In this document: positions 25,807 to 35,094 of the stretch, piece after piece | Position numbering within the stretch: the first letter of the stretch is position 1 | How the letters are laid out: each line of letters begins with the position of its first letter | NCBI RefSeq assembly: GCF_000227745.2 | Contig: NC_018012.1 | Location: 124,001 to 188,000 of the forward strand | Direction of reading: 5' to 3' | DNA length: 64,000 bases | From: Thiocystis violascens DSM 198 | GTDB lineage: Bacteria > Pseudomonadota > Gammaproteobacteria > Chromatiales > Chromatiaceae | The notes under the pieces: generated by a model | What the model was told of the DNA's origin: nothing | The model's input: only the letters and a program-made list of their open reading frames with translations | Database searches by the model: none | Program-made: the position numbers and the translations under genes

Positions 25807-27009
25807 ATGACGTCGAACCTCAGAAATTTGCTGTACCTGCTGATCCTGGTCTGTCTGGTCAGCGGTGTCGTGCTGTTCGCCAAGCCTGGCGCGAGCATCC
25901 GGGAATTCCTGGTGCAGCGTAGCGTCGAGCGCGCGGTCGAAGACTACGCGGAAAGGAATATCGTCGCCACGCTCGCGCGCCTGGTCGCGAATGTCGAGGC
26001 GCTGGACGTTGCCGTGCGCCGGCTGCGCGACGCGCCGACCGACGCCAAGGTCGCGGCGGCGGCTTCCGCCTGGCGAACCGCCCGCGCCACCGCTCAGTTG
26101 ACGACTGCCTTCGGATTTGGCCCGGCGGCGCATTACAACTTCGACAAGCAGCTCAATACCTGGCCGCTGGACCGACCGCTGGTCGATCACACCCTGGCGG
26201 AAATGGCGGTCGGCCGGCTCAAGCTGAACGCGGTTTATCTGCGCAACCAGGTCTATTCCACGCGGCGCGGCTTCCTGGCGGCCGAATATCTGCTGTTCCG
26301 CGACGGCCAACCGCGTCCGGCGGCGGATCTGCGGGCGTTCGAGCTGGACTACCTGGCGGTGACCGTTGAGGTCATGCGCCTGGAGGCCACGGATTTCCTC
26401 GCCGCCTGGATCGGCACCGACGCCCTGCCGGCCCACCAGGCTCAGGCACTCGCCGCGGCGGGCATCGCGCTAAGAAAGGCGTATGCGGACGAATTCACAC
26501 GCCCCGGCCATTTCGCCAGCCGCTACCCATCTCTCTCGGCCCCGTTGCAGGAGATCATGCAGGACGCGATTACGGTGGTCGAGGAACTGTGCCCGGCGAT
26601 CGACGAGGTGCTGGGCTCGGCCGACCCGCGCGCCAGCGAGACCTGGTACAGCTTTAACGGTCTGGCCGATCTCCAGGGGACGCTCCGGAGTCTGGAAAAC
26701 GCCTATCTCGGCGGACTGGAGGGCAAGCGCGGTCATTCGATGTCGGATCTGGTGGCTGGCATGAACGAGGTGCTGGACCGGCGCATCCGCATCGCGCTGG
26801 CGGACACGGCCTACCGGATCGCCGCAGTCGGCGATCCCTACCGCGCGTCCGCGGATGGCGAAGGCCGGGAACTGGAGGTGCGACGGGCCGTCTCCGCCTG
26901 CGCGAAGCTGGTCGCGCGCGTCGATCTCGCCGTGCCCCTGATCACCATGCATCCCAGCACACTCCCCTGGGCGATCTATGGGGTCTATGAGATGCCATCC
27001 ATGCTGTGA
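25807..27009 (+). CDS. Imelysin-family periplasmic protein
   Basis: This 400-residue protein has an N-terminal membrane anchor or uncleaved signal (NLLYLLILVCLVSGVVLF). It is largely helical, with WYSFNGLADLQGTLRSLENA, equivalent to the conserved imelysin (M75) region, and AAEYLLFRDGQ. Imelysin-like proteins are iron-regulated envelope proteins thought to bind metal. The gene ends 51 bp before the DUF1111 oxidoreductase, a typical pairing. Compared with the two imelysins at 57-60 kb this one is more diverged. Confidence 0.72.
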   Translation: MTSNLRNLLYLLILVCLVSGVVLFAKPGASIREFLVQRSVERAVEDYAERNIVATLARLVANVEALDVAVRRLRDAPTDAKVAAAASAWRTARATAQLTTAFGFGPAAHYNFDKQLNTWPLDRPLVDHTLAEMAVGRLKLNAVYLRNQVYSTRRGFLAAEYLLFRDGQPRPAADLRAFELDYLAVTVEVMRLEATDFLAAWIGTDALPAHQAQALAAAGIALRKAYADEFTRPGHFASRYPSLSAPLQEIMQDAITVVEELCPAIDEVLGSADPRASETWYSFNGLADLQGTLRSLENAYLGGLEGKRGHSMSDLVAGMNEVLDRRIRIALADTAYRIAAVGDPYRASADGEGRELEVRRAVSACAKLVARVDLAVPLITMHPSTLPWAIYGVYEMPSML

Positions 27010-27059
27010 GGCCGGCGCGCCCTTCAACTCCATCCATCCGCCCTGGAATCATCGCCATC

Positions 27060-28529
27060 ATGCGCAATCCGTCGCGACGCACCGTCACCATCCCCCGCAC
27101 CTGGGCACACGTTCTGGCCGCCGCCGCGCTGGCTGGGGCGGGACAAGCGGTCCAGGCGCACAAACCGCTCGGCAGTCCGCCCAGTCTGGCGGATGAATAT
27201 TATGCCGGCGGTCGTCAGGGAACCGTCTTCAGCGCTACCTCCAGGGCCATGGAACTGCCTTCGCCGGCGATCAACGCCGACCCTCGACTCTCGGAGCTGT
27301 TCGCCGAGGGCGAGGTCATCTTCGACGCCGACTATGTGACCGACCCCGACGCGCCCTTCGGCGGTCTGGGGCCGATCTACAACAACATCTCCTGCATGAA
27401 CTGCCATCCCAACTACGGACGGGCGCGGCGCGTGGACAAATGGACGACCCAGTTCGGCAACGGCTACACCGCCCTAGTGCATACCCCGGACGGCAAGCTG
27501 GTCGATGGCTATCTTTTCATGCTGCAAACCATGACGGTGCCGCCCTACGTGCCGCTCGCCAAGGATGTGACGATCGCCTGGAAGCCCTTCGTCGACCGCT
27601 ACGGCAACCGATATCCGGACGGCACGCCCTACAACCAGGGTAAACCGACCGAGGGTACCCTGACCTATCCCACCGCGGATCTGGTCGAGCCGCTGCTCCC
27701 GCTGCCGGAGGATTATCGAGTCTCGCTGGAGGCGACCATCGGACTCTACGGCACCGGACTGCTCGACGCCATCCGCGACGAGGACATCGTCGCCGAGCAC
27801 GAGCGTCAGAAGGCGGCGGGCGGCGCGATCCAGGGGCAACTCGGCAAACGCATGATCGAGTCCCACGACGGTCGGGAGCACATCGGAAAATTCACCTGGC
27901 ACAACACGCGCGCCACGCTGCAGAACGGTCCCGGTTTCAATGGCATGTGGAATGTCTTCAACCTGAATCGGGAGGACCGCCCGCAGCTCTTCGCGTCCGC
28001 GCAGTGGATCGATAAACAGGCCGCACTGGGCCTGGACGTGTCCGCGCTGAAGGACGCGCAGCCGGTCGAGATCAGCCAGAAACAGCTTGATGCACTGATG
28101 GTCTGGCATCGCGGACTCGGCGTCCCCGCCGCGCGCAATCTCGACAAGCCCAGGGTCAAGCGCGGTCGCGCGCTCTTCCACAAAACCGGCTGCGTCGAGT
28201 GCCACAAGCCCTGTTGGACGACCGGCCCCGATGAATTCATCCCCGCCTACGCCGGTCAGACGATCTGGCCCTACACCGACATGCTGATGCACGACATGGG
28301 CGAGGAAAATCGCGGGCTGCTCAGAACCTACCGCACGCCCCCGCTCTGGGGGCGCGGGCTGATGCGCACCACCGTCGACCACAGCGACATGTTCCACGAC
28401 CTGCGCGCGCGCGACTTCGAGGAGGCGATCCTCTGGCACTTCGGCGAGGCGGAGGGTGCGCGCGAGATCTTCCGCAACCTGCCGGCGGAAGACCGTGCGG
28501 CGCTCATCGAATTCGTCAAGTCGATCTGA
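27060..28529 (+). CDS. Di-haem DUF1111-type (thiol) oxidoreductase
   Basis: This exported c-type cytochrome has 489 residues from the ATG at 27060. A signal region (WAHVLAAAALAGAGQAVQA) is followed by a first haem site ISCMNCHPNYG and a second CVECHKPCW, with distal Met candidates in MLMHDMGEENRG. It belongs to the MauG/cytochrome c peroxidase-like superfamily, DUF1111 branch, repeatedly found with imelysins. The C-terminus LPAEDRAALIEFVKS is typical. It should work in the periplasm, possibly oxidising metal or thiol substrates; the substrate is not established. Confidence 0.82.
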   Translation: MRNPSRRTVTIPRTWAHVLAAAALAGAGQAVQAHKPLGSPPSLADEYYAGGRQGTVFSATSRAMELPSPAINADPRLSELFAEGEVIFDADYVTDPDAPFGGLGPIYNNISCMNCHPNYGRARRVDKWTTQFGNGYTALVHTPDGKLVDGYLFMLQTMTVPPYVPLAKDVTIAWKPFVDRYGNRYPDGTPYNQGKPTEGTLTYPTADLVEPLLPLPEDYRVSLEATIGLYGTGLLDAIRDEDIVAEHERQKAAGGAIQGQLGKRMIESHDGREHIGKFTWHNTRATLQNGPGFNGMWNVFNLNREDRPQLFASAQWIDKQAALGLDVSALKDAQPVEISQKQLDALMVWHRGLGVPAARNLDKPRVKRGRALFHKTGCVECHKPCWTTGPDEFIPAYAGQTIWPYTDMLMHDMGEENRGLLRTYRTPPLWGRGLMRTTVDHSDMFHDLRARDFEEAILWHFGEAEGAREIFRNLPAEDRAALIEFVKSI

Positions 28530-28598
28530 AACGGGATGGGTATCGGGGATGGCTGGTGCTGGACCGAGAACCCGTCGGGTCGGGGCGAGAAGTGGGCC

Positions 28599-28946
28599 AT
28601 GCGCCGTGCCGCGACCGGATTGTTGATCGCCGCCTGTCTGTCGAGCGGGTGCGACTTGGGCGGGCGGACGGGAGACCCGGCCGTGGGCCAGGCGCTCTAT
28701 CTGGAACTCTGCCTGGACTGTCATGGCGACTACGGCGAGTTGTCCGCCAAGAAGCGATCCAGACCGCTGCGGGATCTCACGGCGGACGAGATCATGGGGA
28801 TGCTCAGGAAATACCAAAAGGTTACGGACGACACCCCCTGGTGGGCGGAGTTCAAGAGCGGCCTGACGGATGCGCAGATTGGGGATCTGCTGGCGTATCT
28901 CGGAACCTTGCAGGGCGGTCATACAGAGTTGGCGCGGGGCAACTGA
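28599..28946 (+). CDS. Small lipoprotein c-type cytochrome
   Basis: This is a 115-residue protein from the ATG at 28599. The leader LLIAACLSSGC ends in a lipobox Cys, then the haem motif LCLDCHGDYG and a distal Met candidate in IMGMLRKYQ. It is a class I-like cytochrome c tethered to the membrane. It sits 70 bp downstream of the di-haem oxidoreductase and is likely its electron partner. Confidence 0.75.
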   Translation: MRRAATGLLIAACLSSGCDLGGRTGDPAVGQALYLELCLDCHGDYGELSAKKRSRPLRDLTADEIMGMLRKYQKVTDDTPWWAEFKSGLTDAQIGDLLAYLGTLQGGHTELARGN

Positions 28947-29054
28947 TCTCGATAATGAAAAATAGATCGGACTGTTTTTGTCTGGGACGTGGGTAACCCC
29001 CGATTGGATTCGGTTGGCACTGCGTCGATGATTTTACGTGAGAGGGACAGAGCA

Positions 29055-29348
29055 ATGGGTCTTCATGATCGCGATTGGTACTGGAAGCAGGTGGACCGGA
29101 TCGACCAGAAACCGCCGCCGCGCCAAGCCGCACCGCAGCGCGTTCGACAGCCACCGACATCGTTCGACGAGTTGCTGCGCAAACCATCGTCCACGGTCGT
29201 GCGCGACCTGGACGAATCAAATGCCGACTCGGTGCCACGCCCTGTTCTGCCGGTCCTTCTGCTGATCGGCGTGATTCTTATGATCGCGGTGGCCGGCGCC
29301 TGGGTGATCTATCACCCCGACCTCTGGCGGGGTGTCAGCGGTTGGTGA
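29055..29348 (+). CDS. Small single-helix membrane protein, unknown function
   Basis: This 97-residue protein begins MGLHDRDWYWKQVDRIDQK and has a proline-rich linker and one membrane helix near the C-terminus (VLPVLLLIGVILMIAVAGAW). GAGAGGGA about 8 bp upstream supports the ATG at 29055 over the longer frame. Similar MGLHDRDYY-type starts occur in proteins linked to clan AA aspartic proteases, but no protease domain is present here. Confidence 0.6.
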   Translation: MGLHDRDWYWKQVDRIDQKPPPRQAAPQRVRQPPTSFDELLRKPSSTVVRDLDESNADSVPRPVLPVLLLIGVILMIAVAGAWVIYHPDLWRGVSGW

Positions 29349-29477
29349 GGGCGCGCCCATCTTGCGTTTCGATGACTAGGGCAATGAGCATGGCGGCCAA
29401 CTGGTCGAGAATGACGTCCATGTCCGGAATAAGGCGATCCCCGGAAAATTTCATACCCAAGCTTCATCCGTTCGTGG

Positions 29478-29532
29478 TGACATTGAAGCCGTTCGTGGTG
29501 AGCTTGTCGAACCATGAACGACTTCAATGTCA
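29478..29532. repeat. Palindrome, CCGTTCGTGGT family
   Basis: The arms TGACATTGAAG..CGTTCGTGG and CCATGAACG..CTTCAATGTCA surround the loop GAGCTTGTCGA. The inner core is the shared family sequence with minor mismatches; the outer TGACATTG is unique to this locus but complementary to its partner. Confidence 0.8.
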
Positions 29533-29637
29533 GCCTCGGAGTGCGATTTTCCGTTTACCCTTCCACTTTTTAGAAACACAAAAGATCGAGAGGATATCTC
29601 TCGATGGGAGCACGCGATGAGCACGACGGCTGGTTTC

Positions 29638-29766
29638 TCAGTCGGTGTCCAGTTCATCGACCGTTCGTGGCGATTCGCTGCCAAGACGCGCCAGCACGTC
29701 CAGGAAGCGCGCGCTGTCGGCCCGCGCGGCCCGCTGCGTGAACACCTCTTCGGCCTCCAGCGCGGC
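29638..29766 (-). pseudogene. C-terminal fragment of an unrecognised gene
   Basis: The minus strand reads EAEEVFTQRAARADSARFL then DVLARLGSESPRTVDELD and a stop. Amino-acid usage looks coding, but the upstream end merges into a repeat-like AGATTTATTT segment, which recurs inverted at 29821-29842. I cannot name the family. Confidence 0.4.
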
Positions 29767-29875
29767 AGGGAAAAGGGGGCAGATTTATTTTCTAGGTTCA
29801 CGACATCGGAGCGAGAGCAACAAATAAATCTGTCCCTTTTTCCGCAACCTACCCGAGATAATGGTGATCTCTTAA

Positions 29876-31070
29876 GAGGGTGTAGACAAAAATAATTGAG
29901 CTGCTATTTGTATACCAGTCTACAACTGAGCTGGTGTGCGCTGATGTCGAAAGCTGGTCGTCCCCCCAAGATTCACGAGGCGGAGCAAGCGGTATTGCGT
30001 CAAATTGTCACGGATCGCCCGACCTCCACGCTGTCAGAGATTGCCCGGGAACTCGCGGCACGGACGGGAATCGAGGCTCATGAAGCAACGATTCGCAAGT
30101 CCTTGCGGGAGGCGGGCGTCACGCGCCTCCGGGGCGAGAGTGGTCTCGAGGCGCAAGCGCGCGCAACGCCGCGTCGGTATGGGTATACGGATGCGCATCG
30201 TCGCCACGACCCCGACCAAAGCTACCCAAGTTGTCTGACCGATGCGGAGTGGGACTTGGTCGCCGCTCTCTTTGAGATGCCGGGCGGGCGGGGTCAACCG
30301 CCCCGCGTGTCGCGCCGGAGCATCCTGGAGGCGTGTTGCTACGTGGTGCGCACGGGGTGCGCGTGGCGGATGCTGCCGCACGATTTCGCGCCTTGGCAGA
30401 ATGTCTACAAGACGTTTCGCCGTTGGAGTGCGGCTGGGAAGTTTGAGCAGATGCATGATCGACTGCGGGGGCAATGGCGCGAACGCGAGGGGCGTGAGAT
30501 CGCGCCGACGGCGGCGGTGCTGGATGCGCAATCGACCCGCGGCTCGCCGCAGGGTGGACCGAGCGGCTTTGATGCGGGCAAGCAGGTCAAGGGGCGCAAG
30601 CGCAGCCTGGTGGTCGATACCTTGGGGTTCGTGTTGGCGGTGAGCGTGGTCGCGGCCAATCTTCAGGACCGCGATGCCGCCTCGGGCGCCGTCGCTGACG
30701 CGGCCGCCAAGTACCCCCAGATCAACACGCTGTTTGTCGATAGCGCCTACGCCGGTCAATTTGCCCAAACCACCGAGCAGACCCACGCGATCCGCGTGGA
30801 AGTCGTGCGCCATCCAGCCAACAAAAGCGTTGGCTCCTGGCACGTGGACGGGGCGCCTGACCGAGTGGTGATCGCCAACGCCGACGGCTTCGTTCCGCTG
30901 CCGAAGCGCTGGGTTGTCGAGCGCACCCATGCGTGGAATGAGCGTGCCCGTCGATTGATCATGCATCATGACCGTCTGCCAGCGGTCTCCGAAACCTGGG
31001 TTTAGGCTGGCGGAGGCGCGCATCCTGCTGCGGCGGTTGACCACAACGGTTTGATTTTGTCTACACCCTC
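29876..31070 (+). mobile_element. IS5-family insertion sequence
   Basis: This 1195-bp element has terminal inverted repeats GAGGGTGTAGACAAAA and is flanked by the 3-bp duplication TAA (29873-29875 and 31071-31073), as expected for IS5 members that target T-N-A. It carries one transposase gene with a late frameshift. Confidence 0.88.
29944..31005 (+). CDS. IS5-family transposase with damaged C-terminus
   Basis: This 353-residue protein has an N-terminal helix-turn-helix (GRPPKIHEAEQAVLRQIV) and a DDE domain with LDAQSTRGSPQ, FVDSAYAGQ and the final block RWVVERTHAWNERARRL. The frame stops at TAG 31003-31005. Removing the A at 31004 would restore WLAEARILLRRLTTTV and a stop at 31052-31054, the normal end. 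The DDE triad itself lies upstream of the break, so residual activity cannot be excluded. Confidence 0.8.
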   Translation: MSKAGRPPKIHEAEQAVLRQIVTDRPTSTLSEIARELAARTGIEAHEATIRKSLREAGVTRLRGESGLEAQARATPRRYGYTDAHRRHDPDQSYPSCLTDAEWDLVAALFEMPGGRGQPPRVSRRSILEACCYVVRTGCAWRMLPHDFAPWQNVYKTFRRWSAAGKFEQMHDRLRGQWREREGREIAPTAAVLDAQSTRGSPQGGPSGFDAGKQVKGRKRSLVVDTLGFVLAVSVVAANLQDRDAASGAVADAAAKYPQINTLFVDSAYAGQFAQTTEQTHAIRVEVVRHPANKSVGSWHVDGAPDRVVIANADGFVPLPKRWVVERTHAWNERARRLIMHHDRLPAVSETWV

Positions 31071-31199
31071 TAAGTCCGTGCCATTCGGGTCTGACCCCTT
31101 TTTCCTAGGACAAAGCCATGACTGCGCAGTCAGCCTTCGACGACACATCGCTTATCAAACTCGCTGAGCGTACTGAATATGAAGTCTGGCTTCTTGAGG

Positions 31200-32495
31200 C
31201 AGGGCAATCGCATCAAGCGCTGCTAACATTAGCGGGTACCGATGTATCAGCGTCGCCCTTCCTCTGAGGCGACTCGAAGAGCAATTTCGACAGGTAGGAC
31301 TCGTCCCAACCGGCTTTCAAGCGTTTGTTCTGGATGCCGAGCTTGGTGCCGTCATTCTTGAGGCGCGAGAGGGCGAGGTGACGCAGGACGGCAAGATTCT
31401 CGCGCGCCACCGGATCGCGGACACGGCACTCATCCTCACGAAAGGCGATATCGAGATTCCAATGCAACCCGTTTTCGATGCCCCAGTGACCGCGTACTGC
31501 GTGGGCAAAGCGCGCGGCGCTGGTGCCGATGCTGCCAATGAAATAGCGGGTCTCGACCGAGACCTTGCCGGCGACCTCACGGCGCGATTCAACCATTGCC
31601 GATCATGTTCATTGCCTCCCACGAGGCGCTGTGCGGCACGCCGGAAAGATCGCCCAAGGTTTGGTAGCGACGGGTTTCGAGACGACCATGCCCTCGCTCG
31701 ACGGTTTCGAGGAATGCCGAATCGACACCGGCGTAGCCTCTGGCGTCGGCGTCGATGAACGCCTCCTCGACCTCGGCGGCCAGCGTTTCCTGGTTGCCTT
31801 TGAGCGCGAGCACATAGTCCCCTCCCTGGTGGATGATCTGCGCGGCAATCTTGGTCTGGCAGCCCATGGCGTCGATGGTGACGATGCAGCCCTCCAGCTT
31901 CAGCCACTCCAGCAGACGTGGAATGGCCGTGATCTCATTGGATTTGGCGTCGGTGGCGACCTGTCCGAGCACCACCCGATTGGCCGTCGCCCAGGCACTG
32001 ACCAGGTGCAACGCCGCCAAGCCCTTGCCGCGGCTGTGGGAGCGGCGCAGGGTCTTGCCATCGACGGCAATGATCTCTTCGGGGATCAGTTCGGCCACCG
32101 ACGCGCTCCATTGGCGAAAGCAGGCGGCAAACTGTGCGGGATCGATGAGCGCAAACACCCGCCCGAAGGTGTCGTGCGACGGAATGCCCGCGGGCAGTTT
32201 CAGAAACGTGCGCAGCCACGCCTCCTTGGCCTGTCCGAACGTCTCGACACCCACCCAACCGTCGGCGCCACTGAAGGACGCCGCGATGGTGATCACGATC
32301 ATCTCACTTAAGAGGTGCCGTCGTTGGATCGCGCTGCGCGGCTCGTCCAGCGGGGCAAAATGGTGCGCAATCGATCGCTCCACACTCAAGTCGCACATCG
32401 GCGAGATCTCCCCAAGATTCTAAAGACTCAAATCATTGGGGCCGCAGTACGGATTGTCTAACAGTATGCGCTAATGCGTTGATGTGATTGCCCTG
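31200..32495 (-). mobile_element. ISAs1-family insertion sequence
   Basis: This 1296-bp element starts CAGGGCAATCGCATCAA and ends with the near-complementary TTGATGTGATTGCCCTG. The 10-bp duplication CTTCTTGAGG flanks it at 31190-31199 and 32496-32505. Length, CAGGG ends and duplication size all suit the ISAs1 family. Confidence 0.88.
31213..32398 (-). pseudogene. ISAs1-family transposase, frameshifted
   Basis: The first frame (32398 to 31589) carries HDTFGRVFALIDPAQF, the DDE-region EEIIAVDGKTLRRSH and GCIVTIDAMGCQTKIA. The second frame (31596 to 31213) carries RYFIGSIGTSAARFAHAVRG and HWGIENGLHWNLDIAFREDE. One extra A near 31597 breaks the frame within the segment MNMIG/MVESRREV. Both halves together equal a normal ISAs1 transposase (about 390 residues), so the element is probably not autonomous. 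Confidence 0.85.
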
Positions 32496-33428
32496 CTTCT
32501 TGAGGCCGTTTACGCAATTGTCCAACAAGAACTATTTCAATCGTGGCCTGATGGGGTGATTTACCCACTGGGGAAATCAAAAGCTCAGTTTTTTGTGCAT
32601 GCACGCATGAATATCATTCTCGGCGACTGGAGGCCCGGTTTTTTGAATGCAGGGGCGCCGTTAGTCTTTGTTTCGACCTTCAAGCTTATCGATATGCTCA
32701 TCGAATGGGTTTTCGAAGAGAACAAAGTTACATCGACCTTTCGTTTTGATCAGAAGTTGAAAGAACTTAAGCGTTCACACGTCTTTCCACCTTTCATTGA
32801 GTCTCGAATTTGGCTACGGGAGCGTCTCGCTGGTTTTTACAGCACACTAGAACCACTCCGCGGAACGATCATCCATGACAAGCATTTCACTGCCACTGAC
32901 GGCGGCATCCGAGTGGCTAGTTCGAAGAAAGGAACCATAGGGCCGCTAGTTGAGATCAGCGCTTACAATCTTAGAAAGCTCGCCGTTGCGATAGTGAGTA
33001 TTCTTAGGTATGTCGACGGTACTTGGCGTATCGATGATTTTCAAGAAAAAGCATTGAGGTACAACTTGGATGAACTAGCGGCATTGCATGGGTTGCCGTC
33101 TTTAAACCAGAGGCCACCATTCCATACATGTGTGCGAGTATATTTGACGGGTTCTGATCCACTTCTCGCTGATCTGATGTTAATGCGGAGTGACCTTGCA
33201 GCTAAATATGCGGATCAGGATTTATCTTTTGACTTGCGCGTATTGATAGTCAAGAAAGGAGAAGTTGTTGATGCCTATCTTTTTCCTTGGTCAGTCTGCG
33301 GAAGTCAGGGCACTGAGTGGTGGAGTCGTATCATCAATATTCACGAATATAAAACAGCGATACCTGAAGACATCCAACGTGAGCATCTGCGCAATCTCGG
33401 CTAAAGGGAAAACCGAAATAGCGAGGTA

Positions 33429-33456
33429 GATGGGTAGATCGATAGCGAAACCCATC
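33429..33456. repeat. GATGGGT hairpin, copy at the PLD unit 1
   Basis: GATGGGTAGATCGATAGCGA followed by AACCCATC forms a hairpin with GATGGGT/ACCCATC arms. The same hairpin precedes PLD copy 2 (44771-44798), lies inverted at 47187-47214, and a variant is at 56011-56035. Confidence 0.75.
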
Positions 33457-33598
33457 AATACTTTGCAAGCGGCTTATAGAGTGGACTTCGCGGGCGGCGC
33501 GGTGCTCGTCATGCAACATTGTGCCGCGGTGCCGTTTAATCTAATTTCCTAGTTCCCACACCAGCCTTCATGACGGTCTGAAAATGGCAAAATTCCTG

Positions 33599-34395
33599 GG
33601 TAGTGCCCTTCTCTATATGATTTCACGAATGAGCTTTAACTGAGAGAGTGCTATTATAATGATGGACAAAATGCCAAATAGCTCCAATATGGTTCTCAAG
33701 CTTTTTTGAGAAAGAAAGTGCTTTTCGTACGAGCCTGGAAATACGTTGCCTGAGTGTGCAGTTGTATCGTTCGATATGATTTGTCTTTCCCGATTCCTTA
33801 CCGACAGCGTAATGACGGAATTCTGGAAAAACGGATTGATAAGCTTCCCAAAAATCGGTGTAGAAATCGGCCAATTCTTGATAATCGCGTGGCAATGAAT
33901 TCCATAATCCTTGCGCACCCTTAATGCCACGAGATCCGATATAAAGTCCGACAACATATCCAGAGTCACGATCTTTCGCGATCCAAACCCATTGTTTTTC
34001 ATCTTTTTTCAAAACAAATGACCACAGTTCGTCGCACTCGACAACCAGTCGAAAATCAGACAACTTTGGCACGTTTAATTGGCGCGGAACGCCCTCGTAT
34101 TTTTGATTGACATAGATTTGCAACCAGGATTCAGAGACATTTGCAACACGCGCGATACCAGCAAGCGCAATCCGTTCAAGAAGCAGTCGATCGATCAGCG
34201 ATTTGGTCTCTTCAGAAATCGCTGAAACTAAGGGGTCAATCACGAATTGACGGCCACATTCCCGACAAAGATGGTTTTGCTTTCCGGTTGCATTAAATCC
34301 ATTCTTCACGATCTTGGTGGTGTTGCAAGTTGGGCAGTGATTCATGTTTGAATAAATCCAGTCAGATTTTAGATCCTATAGATTGGGGCACTACC
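33599..34395 (-). mobile_element. IS1-family insertion sequence
   Basis: This 797-bp element has termini GGTAGTGCCC and GGGGCACTACC. It is flanked by the 8-bp duplication AATTCCTG (33591-33598 and 34396-34403). Comparison with PLD copy 2 confirms the uninterrupted target exactly. Confidence 0.92.
33623..34345 (-). CDS. IS1-family transposase, single reading frame
   Basis: This 240-residue transposase has an N-terminal zinc ribbon (CPTCNTTKIVKNG and HLCRECGRQF), a helix-turn-helix with ARVANVSESWLQIYV, and a DDE core with VVECDELWSF and a terminal HIERYNCTLRQRISR. Unlike classical IS1 it needs no frameshift between InsA and InsB. The frame is intact, so this is the only one of the four elements with an undamaged transposase. 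Confidence 0.9.
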   Translation of the reverse strand: MNHCPTCNTTKIVKNGFNATGKQNHLCRECGRQFVIDPLVSAISEETKSLIDRLLLERIALAGIARVANVSESWLQIYVNQKYEGVPRQLNVPKLSDFRLVVECDELWSFVLKKDEKQWVWIAKDRDSGYVVGLYIGSRGIKGAQGLWNSLPRDYQELADFYTDFWEAYQSVFPEFRHYAVGKESGKTNHIERYNCTLRQRISRLVRKALSFSKKLENHIGAIWHFVHHYNSTLSVKAHS

Positions 34396-35094
34396 AATTC
34401 CTGAACACCAGCGCGACGAATTACTTCCTTGAGGAAATGATCAAGGACGCAAAGGATCGCCTCATTCTTATCAGCCCATTCCTACGGCTCAATGATCGCG
34501 TCAAGGAGCTTCTCGCGGACAAAAATCGCCTGAAGATCGACGTCAGAATTGTCTATGGCAAGAGCGAGCTGCAACCGGAAGAGATTGGCTGGCTCAACGA
34601 GCTTTCGTATGTTCGCACTAGCTTTTGCCGTAACCTGCACGCCAAGTGCTACATGAATGAAGAACTTTGCATTGTGACGAGCCTCAACCTCTACGAGTTC
34701 AGTCAAGTCAATAACAACGAGATGGGCGTACTCATTCGCCGCTCGGAGGACGCCGATCTTTACCGTGATGCCTACGAAGAATCACAGCGCATCATTCGCA
34801 TCAGTGAGGAGGTCAGAATTACGCTGGAGCGTGTTGCTGCCCAAGGTGACGTGGAAAAAACGGATGAACATGAACCAACGGCAAAGCTCACCTCGTCCAA
34901 GCTCGGTCAGCGCCTCAAACTCAAGACCACGGAACTGATGGGAAAGCTGGTGTCACTTGGCTATCTGGAGATTAAGGAGGGGAAGCATTTTCTCACATCA
35001 AAGGGCAAGGACTCTGGCGGTGAGTTTCGTATGAGTCCAAAGCATGGCCCATACTTTCTTTGGCCACAAGATTTCAAACCATAAAGCATAAAAC

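Larger units (their letters stand above)
31118..33404 (+). pseudogene. Unknown gene split by an ISAs1-type element
   Basis: Joining 31118-31199 to 32506-33404 (removing the element and one duplication) gives one open frame of about 327 residues: the N-terminal part SLIKLAERTEYEVWLLEA continues as VYAIVQQELFQSWPDG. Other features are YPLGKSKAQFFVHARMNI and IWLRERLAGFYSTLEPLRG. I recognise no domain. Codon use is more AT-rich than the core genes. As found, the 5' exon is 27 codons and the large 3' portion lacks its own start; a GTG at 32484 lies in the element end. Confidence 0.7.
33584..35084 (+). pseudogene. PLD-like gene, copy 1, split by an IS1-type element
   Basis: The original ATG at 33584 encodes M-A-K-F-L and is then interrupted. 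The remainder (34396-35084) is nearly identical to the intact copy at 44926-45621: FLNTSATNYFLEEMIKDAKD, the single H-x-K motif NLHAKCYMNEE and the C-terminal KGKDSGGEFRMSPKHGP. A TTG at 34383 within the element end opens a frame fused to the remainder, so a near full-length protein could still be made if transcribed. Confidence 0.85.

Noticed and set aside
27474-28922. 482-codon antisense frame opposite the DUF1111 and cytochrome genes
   Set aside because: The sense strand encodes two CxxCH haem motifs; the antisense product has no coherent motifs.
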